Positions 48,617 to 61,305 of a stretch of DNA of 64,000 bases are shown here, piece by piece; within the stretch, counting starts at the first letter, position 1; each line of letters opens with the position of its first letter. The DNA lies in NCBI RefSeq assembly GCF_001640805.2, contig NC_066833.1, positions 15,934,813-15,998,812 of the forward strand, written 5' to 3'. Source of the DNA: Lates calcarifer (lineage: Eukaryota; Chordata; Actinopteri; Centropomidae). The notes below the pieces were generated by a model. The model ran no database searches and was not told where the DNA came from. It was given only the letters and a program-made list of their open reading frames with translations. The position numbers and the translations under genes were made by a program.

Positions 48617-48830
48617 TTTTATCACAAACACTCAGATTTTTTGTCATTTGGTAGAATTAAAGGTTTAACAGTTTTAATCTATCCCTGTTGATTTTGTTTT
48701 TTTATCCACTTAGTGTTTTGACCTGCCTGTTCAAGAGTATGCGTTGTCATTGAGTTAGGTGTGTGTGTGTGCTCTCTCTTATGTTGAACATTTTGTGTGT
48801 GCAGGCGTGCATGTGCTCTCTCTCACAGGT

Positions 48831-50141
48831 TCATACTGTGAGATCGTCTGACCTGGCCCTGCTGCTGGCTTTGCTCAGTCGGCTCAGTGGTCTGGTGTCT
48901 TCTATCGTATCCGTGGCCTCCATCCCTGCCTCAGCTGGAGTTACCGCCTCCCTGTTCACCACCTCCTCTACCTCCACATCCTCATCCACAGCCTCCTCCA
49001 CCCTCTCTGGCTCTGGCTCTGGCTCTGGCACTGCCACTGCCACTGCCTCCACCTCCGCCTCTGGCGGCTGCACCTCCTCTACCTCCTCCTCGTGTAATGT
49101 CACCCCCCCTGTCTCAGTGGTCTGGGCGTAGGAGGGCAGAGTCTCGTCATACACCTTAGAGATGCCCTCCATAGGCAGCACCTCCTCCAACTTCTCCTCC
49201 AGCCCCTGGAAGGGTGGAGCCCCTCTGCCAGCCTCCATGCCCACCTCAGCCAGTGGGTAGAGGTGAGTTATGGGGGGAGCTTTCTCCTCCTCCAGCAGCC
49301 TGTAACCTTTCACCCTCTGCAGGGAGGGCACAGCCAGAGGAGGCAGGCTCTTCCCTTGTAGTGGCAGGGGGGCTGGCCCCTCACCTTGGGCTGGGGCCGG
49401 GGCTGGCTTACGAAAGACAAAGCGAATCTTCTTAAGGCCCAGGTGACTGATCTCCACAAAGTTGAGGAAGAGTGAGACACAGGCCACAGCCAACATGAAG
49501 ATGATGAAGACAGTCTTCTCCGTGGGTCTGGACACAAAGCAGTCCACCGTGTTGGGGCAGGGCCAGCGGCTGCATTTGTACAGTGGCAGGATACGGAAGC
49601 CGTACAGAAAGTACTGGCCCACCACGAAACCCACCTCAAACAGTGTCTTGAAGATGATGTGGCAGATGTAGGTCCTCAGCAGGGTGCCCTCCAGCCGGAA
49701 CTTCTTGCTTCCTTTTGTGCTGGTCTCCTTAGTGGTGCGAACACTTCCCTGGTCGGGTGCCAGAGGGAGACGCTCCTCGCTCAGCTCCTGCTGCCGGCTA
49801 AGTTCTGCCTCTTCACGCTCTTTACGTTTCTCCTCCATGTGGACATGGTGCACAGCGTGACCCACGTACACCAGAGAAGGTGTGGACACAAAGATGATCT
49901 GCAGCACCCACAGGCGGATGTGGGAGATGGGGAAGGCCTCATCGTAGCACACATTCTCACATCCGGGCTGCTGTGTGTTGCAGACATAGTCAGACTGCTC
50001 ATCGCCCCACACAAACTCCGCCGCCGTGCCCAGGATGAGGATACGGAAGATAAAGAGCACTGTGAGCCACACTCGGCCGATCACCGTAGAGTGCTCGTTA
50101 ACTTCCTCTAAAATATTACCCAGAAAGCTCCAGTCACCCAT
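48831..50141 (-). CDS. gja8: Gap junction protein alpha 8 (connexin 50), complete single coding exon
   Basis: The 436-aa product begins [20 protein letters not shown]. It forms connexons that couple lens fibre cells. Four membrane segments are evident. Extracellular loop 1 has the connexin C-x6-C-x3-C spacing (Cys54, 61, 65) and loop 2 has C-x4-C-x5-C ([13 protein letters not shown]). The conserved tail ends [20 protein letters not shown], as in vertebrate connexin 50. Human GJA8 is 433 aa, so length fits. The variable cytoplasmic tail is Glu/Pro/Val-rich with a PEPEPEPE run encoded by GGCTCT-type hexamers. I start at 50141, not at the in-frame ATG at 50189, because a strong acceptor (cacccttcattccgcag) ends at 50157, which puts the upstream ATG in an intron. 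This fits the usual connexin plan of a non-coding exon followed by one coding exon. I cannot say which teleost paralogue it is. Confidence 0.96.
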   Translation of the reverse strand: MGDWSFLGNILEEVNEHSTVIGRVWLTVLFIFRILILGTAAEFVWGDEQSDYVCNTQQPGCENVCYDEAFPISHIRLWVLQIIFVSTPSLVYVGHAVHHVHMEEKRKEREEAELSRQQELSEERLPLAPDQGSVRTTKETSTKGSKKFRLEGTLLRTYICHIIFKTLFEVGFVVGQYFLYGFRILPLYKCSRWPCPNTVDCFVSRPTEKTVFIIFMLAVACVSLFLNFVEISHLGLKKIRFVFRKPAPAPAQGEGPAPLPLQGKSLPPLAVPSLQRVKGYRLLEEEKAPPITHLYPLAEVGMEAGRGAPPFQGLEEKLEEVLPMEGISKVYDETLPSYAQTTETGGVTLHEEEVEEVQPPEAEVEAVAVAVPEPEPEPERVEEAVDEDVEVEEVVNREAVTPAEAGMEATDTIEDTRPLSRLSKASSRARSDDLTV

Positions 50142-50156
50142 GATCGGTCCGTAGCA

Positions 50157-50180
50157 CTGCGGAATGAAGGGTGGGGTAGG
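50157..50180 (-). promoter_or_regulatory. Splice acceptor before the gja8 coding exon
   Basis: On the minus strand taccccacccttcattccgcag ends at 50157. The exon then begins 15 bases before the initiator ATG. It sets the start codon and predicts a separate upstream leader exon. Confidence 0.75.
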
Positions 50181-50849
50181 GAGGGACATGCAGGGTGCAG
50201 ACGGACAGGGAGGGTGGGGTATGCAGGCCAGACAGGGGGAGGGGAATAGAGAGTGCCAAAAGTAAGAAATGTAGGAGAGGAAAACTCAAAAAAGTAAAGA
50301 AAAAAAATCAAACTTTAGCCATGATTACATGCTATTGCACATGTTTCTGTGAGAAAACCTGGAGAATCAGAACATTTTAAAAAACTAAAATCCAAAGCCC
50401 ATTCTGTTCCCACTGCAAGAAGATTAAAAAAACTCTTAAATAATAGATTAAAATGTTTAGCAAGACGTTGATTTAGCTGTACTGCAGGCTGGTTGTTTTC
50501 AATGTAAACATTATTAACTAGCATTAATAATGAGCATTGAGGTGCAAACCAAAAAAATCTCTTGCTCTAGCTCTAAAAATGTCACACAACAACTCACAAA
50601 TAAAAACCAATAAAGAGAGATCAGTGAGTAATATGCAGTCCCCTCTTCTGTAAGGTATGATATAGGTTAAATGTAATCAAATGGGCAACTTGCCACAGCT
50701 GCGGCTCCAGTGAAGTTGAGTCCTGTCCCGTTCTCTTGGCACCCGGCAGGGAAAAGTGAACTTTTTTCTGCCCTCTTTCCCACCTAAAGCCCTGTCCTTG
50801 TCGCCCCACTGAGCAGATGTGAATGAATCGGCTCTGATGGTTGGTTTTT

Positions 50850-50935
50850 AGTTTGCTGCAATATTTAAGCTTGGAGCCAGACAGCCTTTATTTGCCGGGC
50901 GACGTGTGGTGACGCAGGAGACAATAGGATCAACA
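50850..50935 (-). promoter_or_regulatory. Possible gja8 promoter
   Basis: On the minus strand the block reads ctgcgtcaccacacgtcgcc, then ggcaaataaaggctg (TATA-like AATAAAG) and later a TGCTCAG half site resembling a Maf element. It lies about 0.75 kb upstream of the coding exon. The evidence is motif shape only, with no exon-1 donor clearly identified. Confidence 0.25.
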
Positions 50936-53900
50936 GAGCCAGAGCAGGGATGTATGGGAGCAGGCCTCAGGCTCCCACACCAACATGGACACTGTACGGC
51001 CAGGGCACCGAGTCCACAGCAGAGCAGTTCAGCTCCATGCATGCAGCTTCCTCACACATATATACTGTATGTAGAAGCACAGATACAGTAGATGAAACAA
51101 CAACAGCAGCTGATGTGCCTCCAGCTGTACTGCCATGCCCAAAGTTAGAGCAGAGAGGCAGGTCACTGACAAACTATCAGCTCAGGCAGGGATGAAGGAG
51201 AGTTTATGTCCTCGTGCATTAACAGTGGACATTGTTGTTTATGCAACTATTCAGTTGAGGCAGCATTAAGTTAATTTCAACAATTACTAAATATTTTAAT
51301 AAGATAAATGCTTTTATGTCGAATCTTGGAAATTATATTTTTATTTTGTCCAGAGGACATGGAGGTCAGTTTTTTTTTCTTTCTTTCTTTCTTTTTTTTT
51401 TGTTAAATGTTCTGAATGAATAAATAAAGTTTCATATAGTGCCATACATACAATGATAGCTAGCTGGCATGCGCTTTACAATACACCACAAAATAATATA
51501 AGCTAGATTCTGAATAACGTACATGAATTTTCAAACAATACTTCAAACTAAGTCTAATCCAGTTTGAGTACTTTTGTGTTCAGACCTTCATGTCTACAAC
51601 TAAATTTAGAAATAACTGACAAAGCCATTTACCATACAGTGCTGGAGAAATGAGAGTAAATTCTAATGAAATAGCCTATGTCACCTTCTTTTTCAGGCTT
51701 TTGAGACAAAGTTAATTAACTTTGCAATTTACAATTAAAATTTCTGATCATCTGTACACCTGAATACTTCAGCCATTTCATGCAAAATGTACATTCTAAA
51801 TAATATGTACAGTGCAAAAGAAAATGGGGCTCACTTCTCCAGTTCTCCCAAATCACACAGCTAAAGCTGACCTACAGAAGAAAACCAGCTCTTAATCGTG
51901 TAACTAAAGATGAATTGTACCACATGATTTAGGGCCAAATGGTTGTTTAGTATGCATGAAATTACATTTACACATTTTGTTTGTGCATGCTTATTTTTGT
52001 ATTTTGTCATTTATAGTGATCTTTCACCAATTTAAAATGACTTTACAGGCAGTGCAAATTCTTTGGTAAAGCTTCGTTTGAAAATCAGTGCTATCGAATG
52101 TGAGTTTTCACATAGTAGATAGCCATGTCCACCTCTGTGTGTTTGTTTGTGCATGTGTATCATGATATCTGTGTCACCTAGCTGGAATGTGAAGAATGTG
52201 AACCACTGAGTGAAAGGACCTACTGAAATGTCTCTATTAGGGACGTTGGTCAAACTTTCGCCAGCACAGGAAAGAAAAACATTCAGCAGCAAGCTTTGAT
52301 CACTGAATAGTTCCACAGACGTTTGAAGAGAGAAAAAAGCTGCCAGAACAGGCTTGTTTCCACTGTCTAAATCCCTTGAATTTTCATTATGAAACAAGCT
52401 CCAGGTTTGCACAACTGCACTGAATAACTTTATAATAAGCCGTGTGGTTGAAAACCTAAATCTGTGGCTCTGATTCATGAACTTGACTGGAAGTGCAAAG
52501 CTTCATGATTCATCACTAACAAATTATACTGTTTAAATACATAGTTTTGTGTGTGTGGAGATATGAACACATAAAAGCACAGCAACATTATTCTGCTTAT
52601 GTTTTAGAAGCTAATAAACTAAACTCAAATTAATTAGTTATTGCCACTGTTTTATTTTTAACTGGTTTCTTACATTTAATTTCCTAAGAAATCACTCTCA
52701 CAGTGACTGATTGAGACAAGTTTTTGTTTAAAAAAATACTTTAGCTAAATACATATGTGAGCTATAAATTCTACCAAACTTAAAAGACAAAATAAATGAC
52801 ATATTGATATTTATTATCTGATATATGCAATACAGTTTAACCAGTAAATTTTTTGCCCCAGCTAAGAACAATGAAAATTGAAGTTCAGTGCTCTTGTAGA
52901 ATTCAACAAGTGAAAACACTGTTAGTTATACTGGAGTCCATTAAAGTCATTAGGACACAACACCATCATTAAGAGACGCTGACCTGCTGTGTATCAACAA
53001 TGTGATTTCTGTGTCAACAGTTAATACTTGTATTATAAACCATGCCTGGACTTTTGAAAAGTTTATTTGAAGAAAGCTTTTGTTTGTCTGTTATCTAAAC
53101 TGTTGAAAACTTGTTCTCATGGTATACCACTGATGCACCAAATTAAAGGAAAGAATGTAACAATTACATGGCAGCCAGAAACAGACAGTTTATTTACAGT
53201 CACACAACTCATTTCCCTTTGAACAGTCTGATTTCCAGGTTCCACAATTGTTTCATATTCCCAGGACCCAGGATTTGTCATGGAGTGGAAAGGATTTGAA
53301 CAATGGCATTTTCTTTGAAGGCTAAAATGCCTACATTACTGACATTTCCAGGTTGGAACTGTCTGTAAGCTCATATATAATGCTCACATTTAGCATATTT
53401 CTATTTAATGTGTTGTTAGAAACTAAAAATATGTATTAATAAACACAGTGATTCATTATTCATTCATAATCTCCGTGTTGTCTGAATGGGTAACTTTTGA
53501 AACCCATGGGACATAAAAACTCCTCAGTGACACAGATGAGAATATTAAATTATTTATTTGCTGCCTTCTACGGCGGTATGATCCACTGCATCCACTCAGT
53601 TTTTGAGAAACTGTGTGAATAATTACAGCCTTTAAAGTAGTAACAAAATTACAGAAAACAGTGACCATTTTAATTTAAAAAGAGGAAAGAAACACTTTTT
53701 GCCAAATGGACAACTAAGGAATCCTCATACAACAAGACCACATGTAACAGATATATTAGTAGTCAAAATTAACAATCATTTATCAATAGAAGTCATCGCT
53801 CCTTTTATGGATGTATCTCCACTCTGCCCATCTCGTTACGACACTCCCTCACTGTCTCTCAACCAATAGCATTCACAGTCCTAAGTGACATCACTGGGCT

Positions 53901-56900
53901 GGTAAACTAGAAAGTCCACCTCTTGATGTCTGCTCTCTGATCTGTTGGTTAGTGGCAGATTTGGCCTCCAAACTGAGCACCACTGATCCCACATCTTGTT
54001 TTAAAATGGATGATGTAATCTTACAGCAAGAGCCAGAGTGTGGCACTGTCTTGCTGTGTTGAATGTCCCCAAATCATTTGCTACAGTTTCTCTCTGAATG
54101 ACACTGCATCCAAGACCATCAATGTGTATGTTAGCTGACTGCATAGCTAGAACTAGCCTCCATATATCCAGGAGCAATGATATCTTCTCAAATAAAAATG
54201 TCCCCAACAAAAAGCCCAAATACTCGCTCTCCTCTGGGCCCTGGGATGGCACATGGGCTCAGCCTGTTGTGTCGGAGGATAGAAGCCATGTTCAGATCTC
54301 TGTGGAGGCATCAGGGTGTATCCACTGAGCTGGGGGACCAGGGGACTCCCTTTAAAGAGCTGTGTGTTGGTATAGTGGACGCTTGCATGCTAAGCCCCAC
54401 AGTGGGCCCGTGAATGGCACCGGGATTTCACACAAAGACATGATGTCATGATGCAGGGTGCGGACCCTATTGAGCACGTGCAGTGAGGCGTGAGGCCAGA
54501 TTAGACCTTCGAAGCAGGGCACCAACTGGCCGTTAATCAGAATGCTAACACGCTAACAAACATATCGTACGGCGATCTGCCTACGGCGCGATGGTGCCAC
54601 ACGCTTCCTGCTCACAGGGCCTTTGAAAGACAGGAAGTAACTGAAATCTTACTTTTGTAATGACCTTATCAATGTGATGCAATTGAAGACATTTGTTTCA
54701 TCAAACAATATGTATTATGTGGTTCTAACACATTGGCAGAGGGCTGGTTTGATTTGGCCTCATGGTTACCGCTCACACAATGAACATCTCCCACCACTCC
54801 CCAAGGAAAAACAGTATGACTTGAACTCAATATATCTTTTTTCTTCTTACAGATGTACCATAATGGACAGACAACTGGTGCTCCTCTGGACTGATGGCAT
54901 AATCTTTGAGTTCTGGGTCCTTGGTTTGGCCCCATTAAGGGATCATGTCCTTGTCACACCACATGGCTGGTCTGCTCACACTGTGTCTCCTCAGGACAAC
55001 AGCAGTAGTTACGAGCAACAAGGACTGCAGCACCAAGGGAACTGGCTGTTCCAGACAGCAAGCATGCAAACTTTAATCATAAAGCACCCTTTGAAGCAGA
55101 GGTAATACAAGAAGAAGAGGGGGGAAAGAGAGAAATAAAAGAGACAGAATTAACCACACCACCAACAAAATATACGTTACTAAAGAGATAGCAACAGAAA
55201 ACATACAGGTTTTAAGAGATTTTGTTGTAAAATCTGGCTTTTCTGAGACTTTCCTGAGATTTTTCCAAAGTAGGAGGCCAAACAACAGCAAAAGCATGGT
55301 CACCTTTAGTTTTCAGGTGAGGGAAAAAAGGTACAAAAGAAAAGAAAGAAATTACCCCGGTTATAAGGTGAGTAAATATTGGACTTACTTTCCTCCAAAT
55401 TGATGCTAATGTTGCTCCATATCTGCAGGAAAAACTACAGTTCCCGGCTGTTTTAGGAAGTAGTTTACACTTTTTTTCTTTTTTAAGATTTGCGTACTCA
55501 ATCAGAAATGATGAGTTCATGGACAGTGTTCTGTAAATAGGGTCAGAAAGTCGGAAAGTACTGAGATCCAGACTAACATCTTGTTAGTGTGGCATATGGA
55601 AAATAGAGACTAATGCCAGTTTTATTCTTTAATGTTCAGTTCTGCTCTACTTTTTTGAGGGTGCACTGTGAAAGTCCTAGAGGTTTTGCTGTCAGCCAAA
55701 AATGCTGAGGTCACACTTTAAACTTTATTTGAATAATCTATTGAAGCTGATAGGGGGCTTTCCTCAGTAGAGGATGCATAACCAGCAGATTTGAGCATGT
55801 CCACAAATGCAAAGGAGGTTCAGACACTTCAAGCAATTATTGTGAGCCTTCTCAAAATGAGGTTTACTATTAATCTTAAACCTCAGATGAAAAGACTGAG
55901 ATTACTGAAGTCAGAGTGATTCCTCGCCCTTCATTTATGTTTGCATTCACTTTTATCCTCTGAGCAGAGAGCAGAGCTTCCAGCACACTGGTGATATACC
56001 AAACATATGAACCAACAAATATCATCATCACTTTTTACCTTCTTATTATCAAAGTCTTGCTTTCAGGAAATTTACTTAATTTTTAAGTAAATGTTTCTCA
56101 TTTTGTGCAGAAGATATTATAAGGTATTAGAGACCTTTACGTAAGAATGATCAGACTAAGACACCACTCCTCCTACTTTCACACTCCCTGGCAACTGGTA
56201 ACAATTATTCACACCTAGAAGAAATCCAGTACCACAGAAAACACACTGCAAAATGTTGAAATATATTGCCTATTCTTCCCTTATGTTTGTGGGCAAAACA
56301 TTAGCAACACACCACTTCAAACTACAAACTCAATAGTTATAGCAAACATATAGTTAAATCAAAACTTCCATTGATAAGGTAGAATAAAAATAAATAAATA
56401 AAATCACCATTTGTCTCTCAGAGACATGATTTTTAAGAGAAAAAATAAAATTACAAATAAAGTTGACTAGAAGAAACAAGTACATATAAACAGGACTGGA
56501 ACCATTTAACCTCAAAAGTCATCAAAGCCATCTTACATTAAACTAAACTTACAGTCTATCAGTTTGTAAATTTGGGATTGCTGGAACATTTTTTAATGCA
56601 GTATTGCAGTATTGAGTGCAGTATTATATTAGCAATTAATTGCTTACAGGGACTTGTAACTGTCTTAAAAAATGACCTTCCATTACGAGGAAAAACCTCA
56701 TATATCCCAGCTCATGATATTTCTGTATCTTTTTCTCACTCACTTTTTTAATCACATGAACTTCACCTGAATTGTCTGTGTCATTCAGAGTGTCACATAA
56801 ACAGAAAGGAGGCATTCACGGCGGGGTTAAAGAGATGGTATCAGTGATGCCCTTCGCTGATACAACATGACCTAGGGGCAGTGCTGAGTCCCATGACATA

Positions 56901-59900
56901 GCACAACGTTAAGACCTCAATGGCACAAGGCTTATGCTTAAAGACAGAGGTGCACTTGTTTCTACACACTTGTTTGTTTTGTGTGTGAACATAAGTCCAT
57001 ACATATTTTTGCCCATATGTGTGAGTTTCATCTTTTCTCTTTGTGCTTTAGTGACCTACTGCGTCACTGACAAAGCCTGAGTTTGTCTTTGTATGTTTTT
57101 TTCTTTTTTTTTTTTTTTATTTTTCATGAGTCATCACTTCAGAGCCACCTTTTCTGTTTTCAATGGAGGTATTAAGATACCAGTAATTTATCAGCAGCTT
57201 TCTTTGTTGTGAAGCCACTACACAGACTTTTGTCTCGTGTGAACATTCTTCTGCAGCAGTTTCTCATTTCCTCTGAAAACCAAGTAGTCATTTCTTTCCC
57301 GCAATGGTGATTAAGTTTGAAATCATTCACAAAGAAGCTTGACCCACTGAAATGAGACAGAAAATGTATGCTAGTCAGTCAGAATGACTCGAAATACATG
57401 CTTATATGTACACACACATACACATGTATAAGCTACATGGACACACGCACACCCACAGTCCTCACAACATGTGTCACATCTGGTCCCAGGCCACAGCATT
57501 GTGTTTTTTGAGGGCTATGTTCTTGTCGCCCAGCTGGACTTGGGTTCGACCATTGTGTTTGGGAGGTCAGATTTGTTGAATTTGGACCAGCCCACTGTCC
57601 TTCATGTGCTCAACTGCTCACACAGACGACAGTCTCATGGGACAGAGTCATTTAGAGACTGGAAGTTCATAAACAGGCCCGTTAAAGTCACTTTACTACA
57701 GGAACTGGCACTGAAAAACTCACATACTCACATACATAAAATTTTGAGAGCTAAGAAAGTAAAATGCGTCACTACGAAGCGCTTAAAAAATTTGGTTTGT
57801 TCCTCAGTAAATATTTCTCACCGGCTATTGTATGATAGTTTGTTGGAGAGTTAAATACAGATTGATGGTTGGTAAGATTACAGAAGAGAGCAGTGTGTTT
57901 AAATGGTGAGAAGACTAGACTGTTTGGACTCACTACCTGCATTTGTGCTTAAGGTTTCCCCTTCCATGTCCTGTTACAACACCAGTGCACACCACCCATC
58001 TGTGTCTGTGAGGGGACTCGGTTGCTAAATAGGCTATTGTTGTCTTGTGCATATGTTTGGGTAGATCCGGTTGGTTCAGATCTCAAGTGCTTGTGATGTT
58101 CTATCAGGGAAATTTGGCAAACATTTAAGGAAAATGTGATACATCATCAAATATGACAAACATTAACAAACAAATATTACCAAAAGCCTGGTACAGCTTG
58201 GAGAGCACCAGCTTGGTACACTCTCTTTATTATGGAAAAGGGTCCAACAATGTCCAACAAATTGGTATCTTAACTGTTAAATTTATGAAGCATAACTTAA
58301 TTCCATATTCCAGTCATTTCTTATACACCAGCATGGCATAATGCTCTTGAGTTTATGCACATAGAGGTGGCCAACAGATGTGGGGAGAGGAGAGAAAAAT
58401 TACTGCATCAGAGAGAAGCCTTTGAAAATGATTACTCTTGCACCAAAAAGTTTGAATAACAATTTGATTCTTATTGACATGTAATTCAAAAAGATCCAAA
58501 AAAAAAAAAAAAAAAAATCTACAAAGGGTCTAAAAATTAATTTCTTTGGCTAAAAGGATCATTAGCCAAAAGTCATTGGTATATTTCACGCATGTTGTTT
58601 ATTTACTTGTGCTTTCATTGTAAAACTCTTTTTAATTAAATTTCCTGATCCTGTTGTTGTTCAACCACCTAATGTATCTTGTTGACTAATACATTCATTG
58701 CTTGTGTACTGCTGCCACCTGTGTGTGGTTTGATGTGCGACAGAAGGTGTGCTGGAGAAGTACATCACTGCACATTAAATATTTTCAGCACAGGTCAGAC
58801 TTTTGATTTGACTTATGAGCCAGTTTTGAGACTCAAGCACCTGAGCATTACGCTTATGTAAAAGGAAGAAAAACCACACACGGCTGTGTATAACACTATT
58901 TTGTATTTTATATTATTTGTAGTAAAGCTGGTGTAGTTAACAATTTGCACTTTCCCAGATATATTTCCTCTTTTCTGGAGTCACAGTGGATGTCACAGAC
59001 AGTCTAAGACCTGTAATTTAATTTCCTGTTTCAGTTCCAGTTTTATAGGACCAGGCCAAGCATCAGGAAACCAGCGAACCTGGCAGCTTCACGCAGTCTG
59101 GGCCTGCAAGTAAGAGAGAGAGACGGGGGTGAGAGACAAGGCAAGAATTGTTCTCACTAGTGAAGAAGGAAGTGGAAGGGCAGCTTCCTCTCTGTGTAAC
59201 GCTGGGCACCATGGGAGGGAAAGGAGAATCGACGTGCACACAATGGAGAGGGGGCGGGTGGAGGGCAGACGGAGGGCGTTAATGAGAGAGAGGATGTAAG
59301 TGCTGTATGTGACTGGAGGTGAGAGGCTGGATGAGAGAGACCCAAGTTTTGGATGAATGTCGCAGAGCTCAGATGACGTTGGAGAATAGTCCCCAAAAAA
59401 AAAAAAAAAAAAAAAAAACCTCCAGTCCTTGGACTCCAGTGTGTGTTGTGTTATGCTGTCTTGTTTGGTACACCCACTTTCCCACAGTCTGACCATGACC
59501 TTCCTCAAATGCAGCACACCTTCTTACTGTTTTTCATTCTTGTTTTTCTCTTCTATTAGAGAGTGGAACAATGGCATATTTAGGCTACTGCTACAAATTT
59601 TTGAGTTAATTAACTTACAGAAATTACTGTAATTATAGATATAACCACACATCCAATCAGAATTTAATAATATAAGAATCAGAATCATGGCAGTAATTGC
59701 ACTGAGGAAGAGCTACTCAAGTGGATTAATATTAACAAAGAATAAGTAGAGAGGTAATATATCCTAAAAATACACAAACGTGAAAAAAAACGTACACGTC
59801 AGCTTCCGATTTGTAATTGCAAGATAGATAGTCAGAGATATTAGGAATTCCTTATGCTGACGACATCTCACGCTTAGTGAAATGAGACACAGACATGTCA

Positions 59901-61207
59901 ACAAATTGTTGGCACTACCACTGGCAGTTACATCAAATTAAAATCCAATATTAATACTAATACAAATTTGACAGAGGCTTAGTTTCTAGTTTCAGTTGGT
60001 AGCAAACTGCTACAAATCCATGACAAAATGAGATAATTTAGGCTGTTAATCTGGTGTGACTACAAGGTTAATGCAACAAACATTCTGCCAAAACTGTATG
60101 GACGCAGCAAAATTGCACACACCTGTATTAATGTGAATCCAGTGAATGTTTGGAAACAGTCTCCAACTGGAGCCAATCAATCACCATAGCAACGCCAGCC
60201 CTGACATGCTAAAGAAATCCGCTGTGCCATGCAACAGACACAGTCAGTCAGCTGTAAAATGACCTCATCAAACTGAACCTCACCTGTTGTGAGCCTAGCA
60301 GTTAAGGTGTATAAGAGTTGCTAGCAAGCATGTACCACTGCAGTCATATAGATAAGATTAAAGACTGTAAAGACTGTAAGCAATTTACGCCCTCTTTATG
60401 TACTTGACACCTAAAGCCTTAAGTAATGTTTATAAACCTATGTTGGGTCTCTTTGTCCTGACCAAACACCCCATACAGGTGAATCTAATAAATCATTCAT
60501 TGATCATTATTGATTCACTGTGGTTAGTTTTGACGGAATAGTTTTTGGGTTATTTTCCCTGAGAAGCAACTGCCATTAAAATAATATCAGTCAGGCCAAA
60601 ACTACAACATCAAGGTGATTATTTTTGAGTATTTATTCATTAAATAATACCTTTGGATAATTCTTAATAGTGATTGTCATTGGGAAGAGTGGCACAGAAA
60701 CAGTTAATTTGCATACGGTGGAGACAGGAGGAACCTACAACATCACATATCACTGCAGGAAAACCACAGGTGAAACAATTTTTTAAAACAAAAACTCCAC
60801 TAAGTAAGTTCCACTAAGTATCCCAGTAATCTGTGTTTAATTGTGGAGTATGAAATGCTGTAATTTTTTATGTTATTGTTAACACCTGTGCTGTTCCTGC
60901 CATGACATGCCAAGGTGCCATGTTGATCAGAGCAGCTTTAAGATTTAAGAGCCAAGTTTTCATGGAAAATTTAATTTATCACGTAAATGTACTCAGTGCA
61001 CTGGCCCTTGGAATCAGTCACATGTTCTTAATGTCATAAAGGTATGAGGAAATAAAACAAAAGGAGGATGAAAGGAATTGGGAGATTTTTTGATAAAAGT
61101 GCATGAAGGGTGACTAAGGTTCTGAGAAATGCAGTATAAGAGGGTGCACTGTGGGTGTACGTATCGCTCAGGACAGGAAGAGCTGCTTGAAGGGCTGGAG
61201 GTAGATT
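50936..61207. other. Upstream and intergenic region, no supported gene
   Basis: About 10 kb with poly-A tracts (58498-58517, 59395-59418), short T/CT tracts (51371-51400) and open frames up to 148 codons (52032-52478 minus, 54674-55105 plus, 57471-57854 plus) that lack splice sites, domains or paralogues here. A GC-richer patch at 54.2-54.6 kb is unexplained. Confidence 0.5.
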
Positions 61208-61224
61208 TCAGACAAGGGTAACAC

Positions 61225-61305
61225 CCTCTGTGTTTCTGGCCCGACACAGGATGATTTCATACATCCAGATCCCCTCAGTCAGCCAGCCGCCAAACACAAT
61301 GTTAT
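61225..61305 (-). CDS. Candidate coding exon of an unidentified minus-strand gene
   Basis: On the minus strand an acceptor-like ctcctatccgtag ends at 61306. The next 81 bases are open and read NIVFGGWLTEGIWMYEIILC then RARNTEG, with strongly vertebrate-like codon choice (GTG, GGC, CTG, ATC, GAG) against an AT-rich background. It could end at a weak donor (G then GTGTTA) in phase 1, or run on to a TGA at 61208-61210 as a terminal exon. I do not recognise the protein, and no flanking exon is certain. It may be a real exon, a relic or chance. Confidence 0.3.

Noticed and set aside
48763..50111. Plus-strand open frames of 90-150 codons across gja8 (Ser/Thr/Pro-rich)
   Set aside because: They are antisense shadows of the connexin reading frame, with composition explained by its Glu-rich tail.
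50142..50189. Upstream in-frame ATG that would add 16 residues to gja8
   Set aside because: A strong splice acceptor lies between it and the canonical MGDWSF start, and all connexins begin at the latter.
52032..52478. 148-codon minus-strand open frame upstream of gja8
   Set aside because: No recognisable motif; it lies in AT-rich flank and has no supported partner exon.
54674..55105. 143-codon plus-strand open frame
   Set aside because: No domain, signal peptide, splice context or paralogue; its composition looks like untranslated sequence.
57471..57854. 127-codon plus-strand open frame
   Set aside because: It reads moderately protein-like at first but has no known motif and runs into Lys/His-rich low-complexity sequence. 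Not supported as a gene.
60676..60771. Ig-like looking segment (TVETGGTYNITYHC) before a GTGAAA donor-like site
   Set aside because: Only one cysteine, no convincing acceptor and no second half of a domain nearby; too weak to call.
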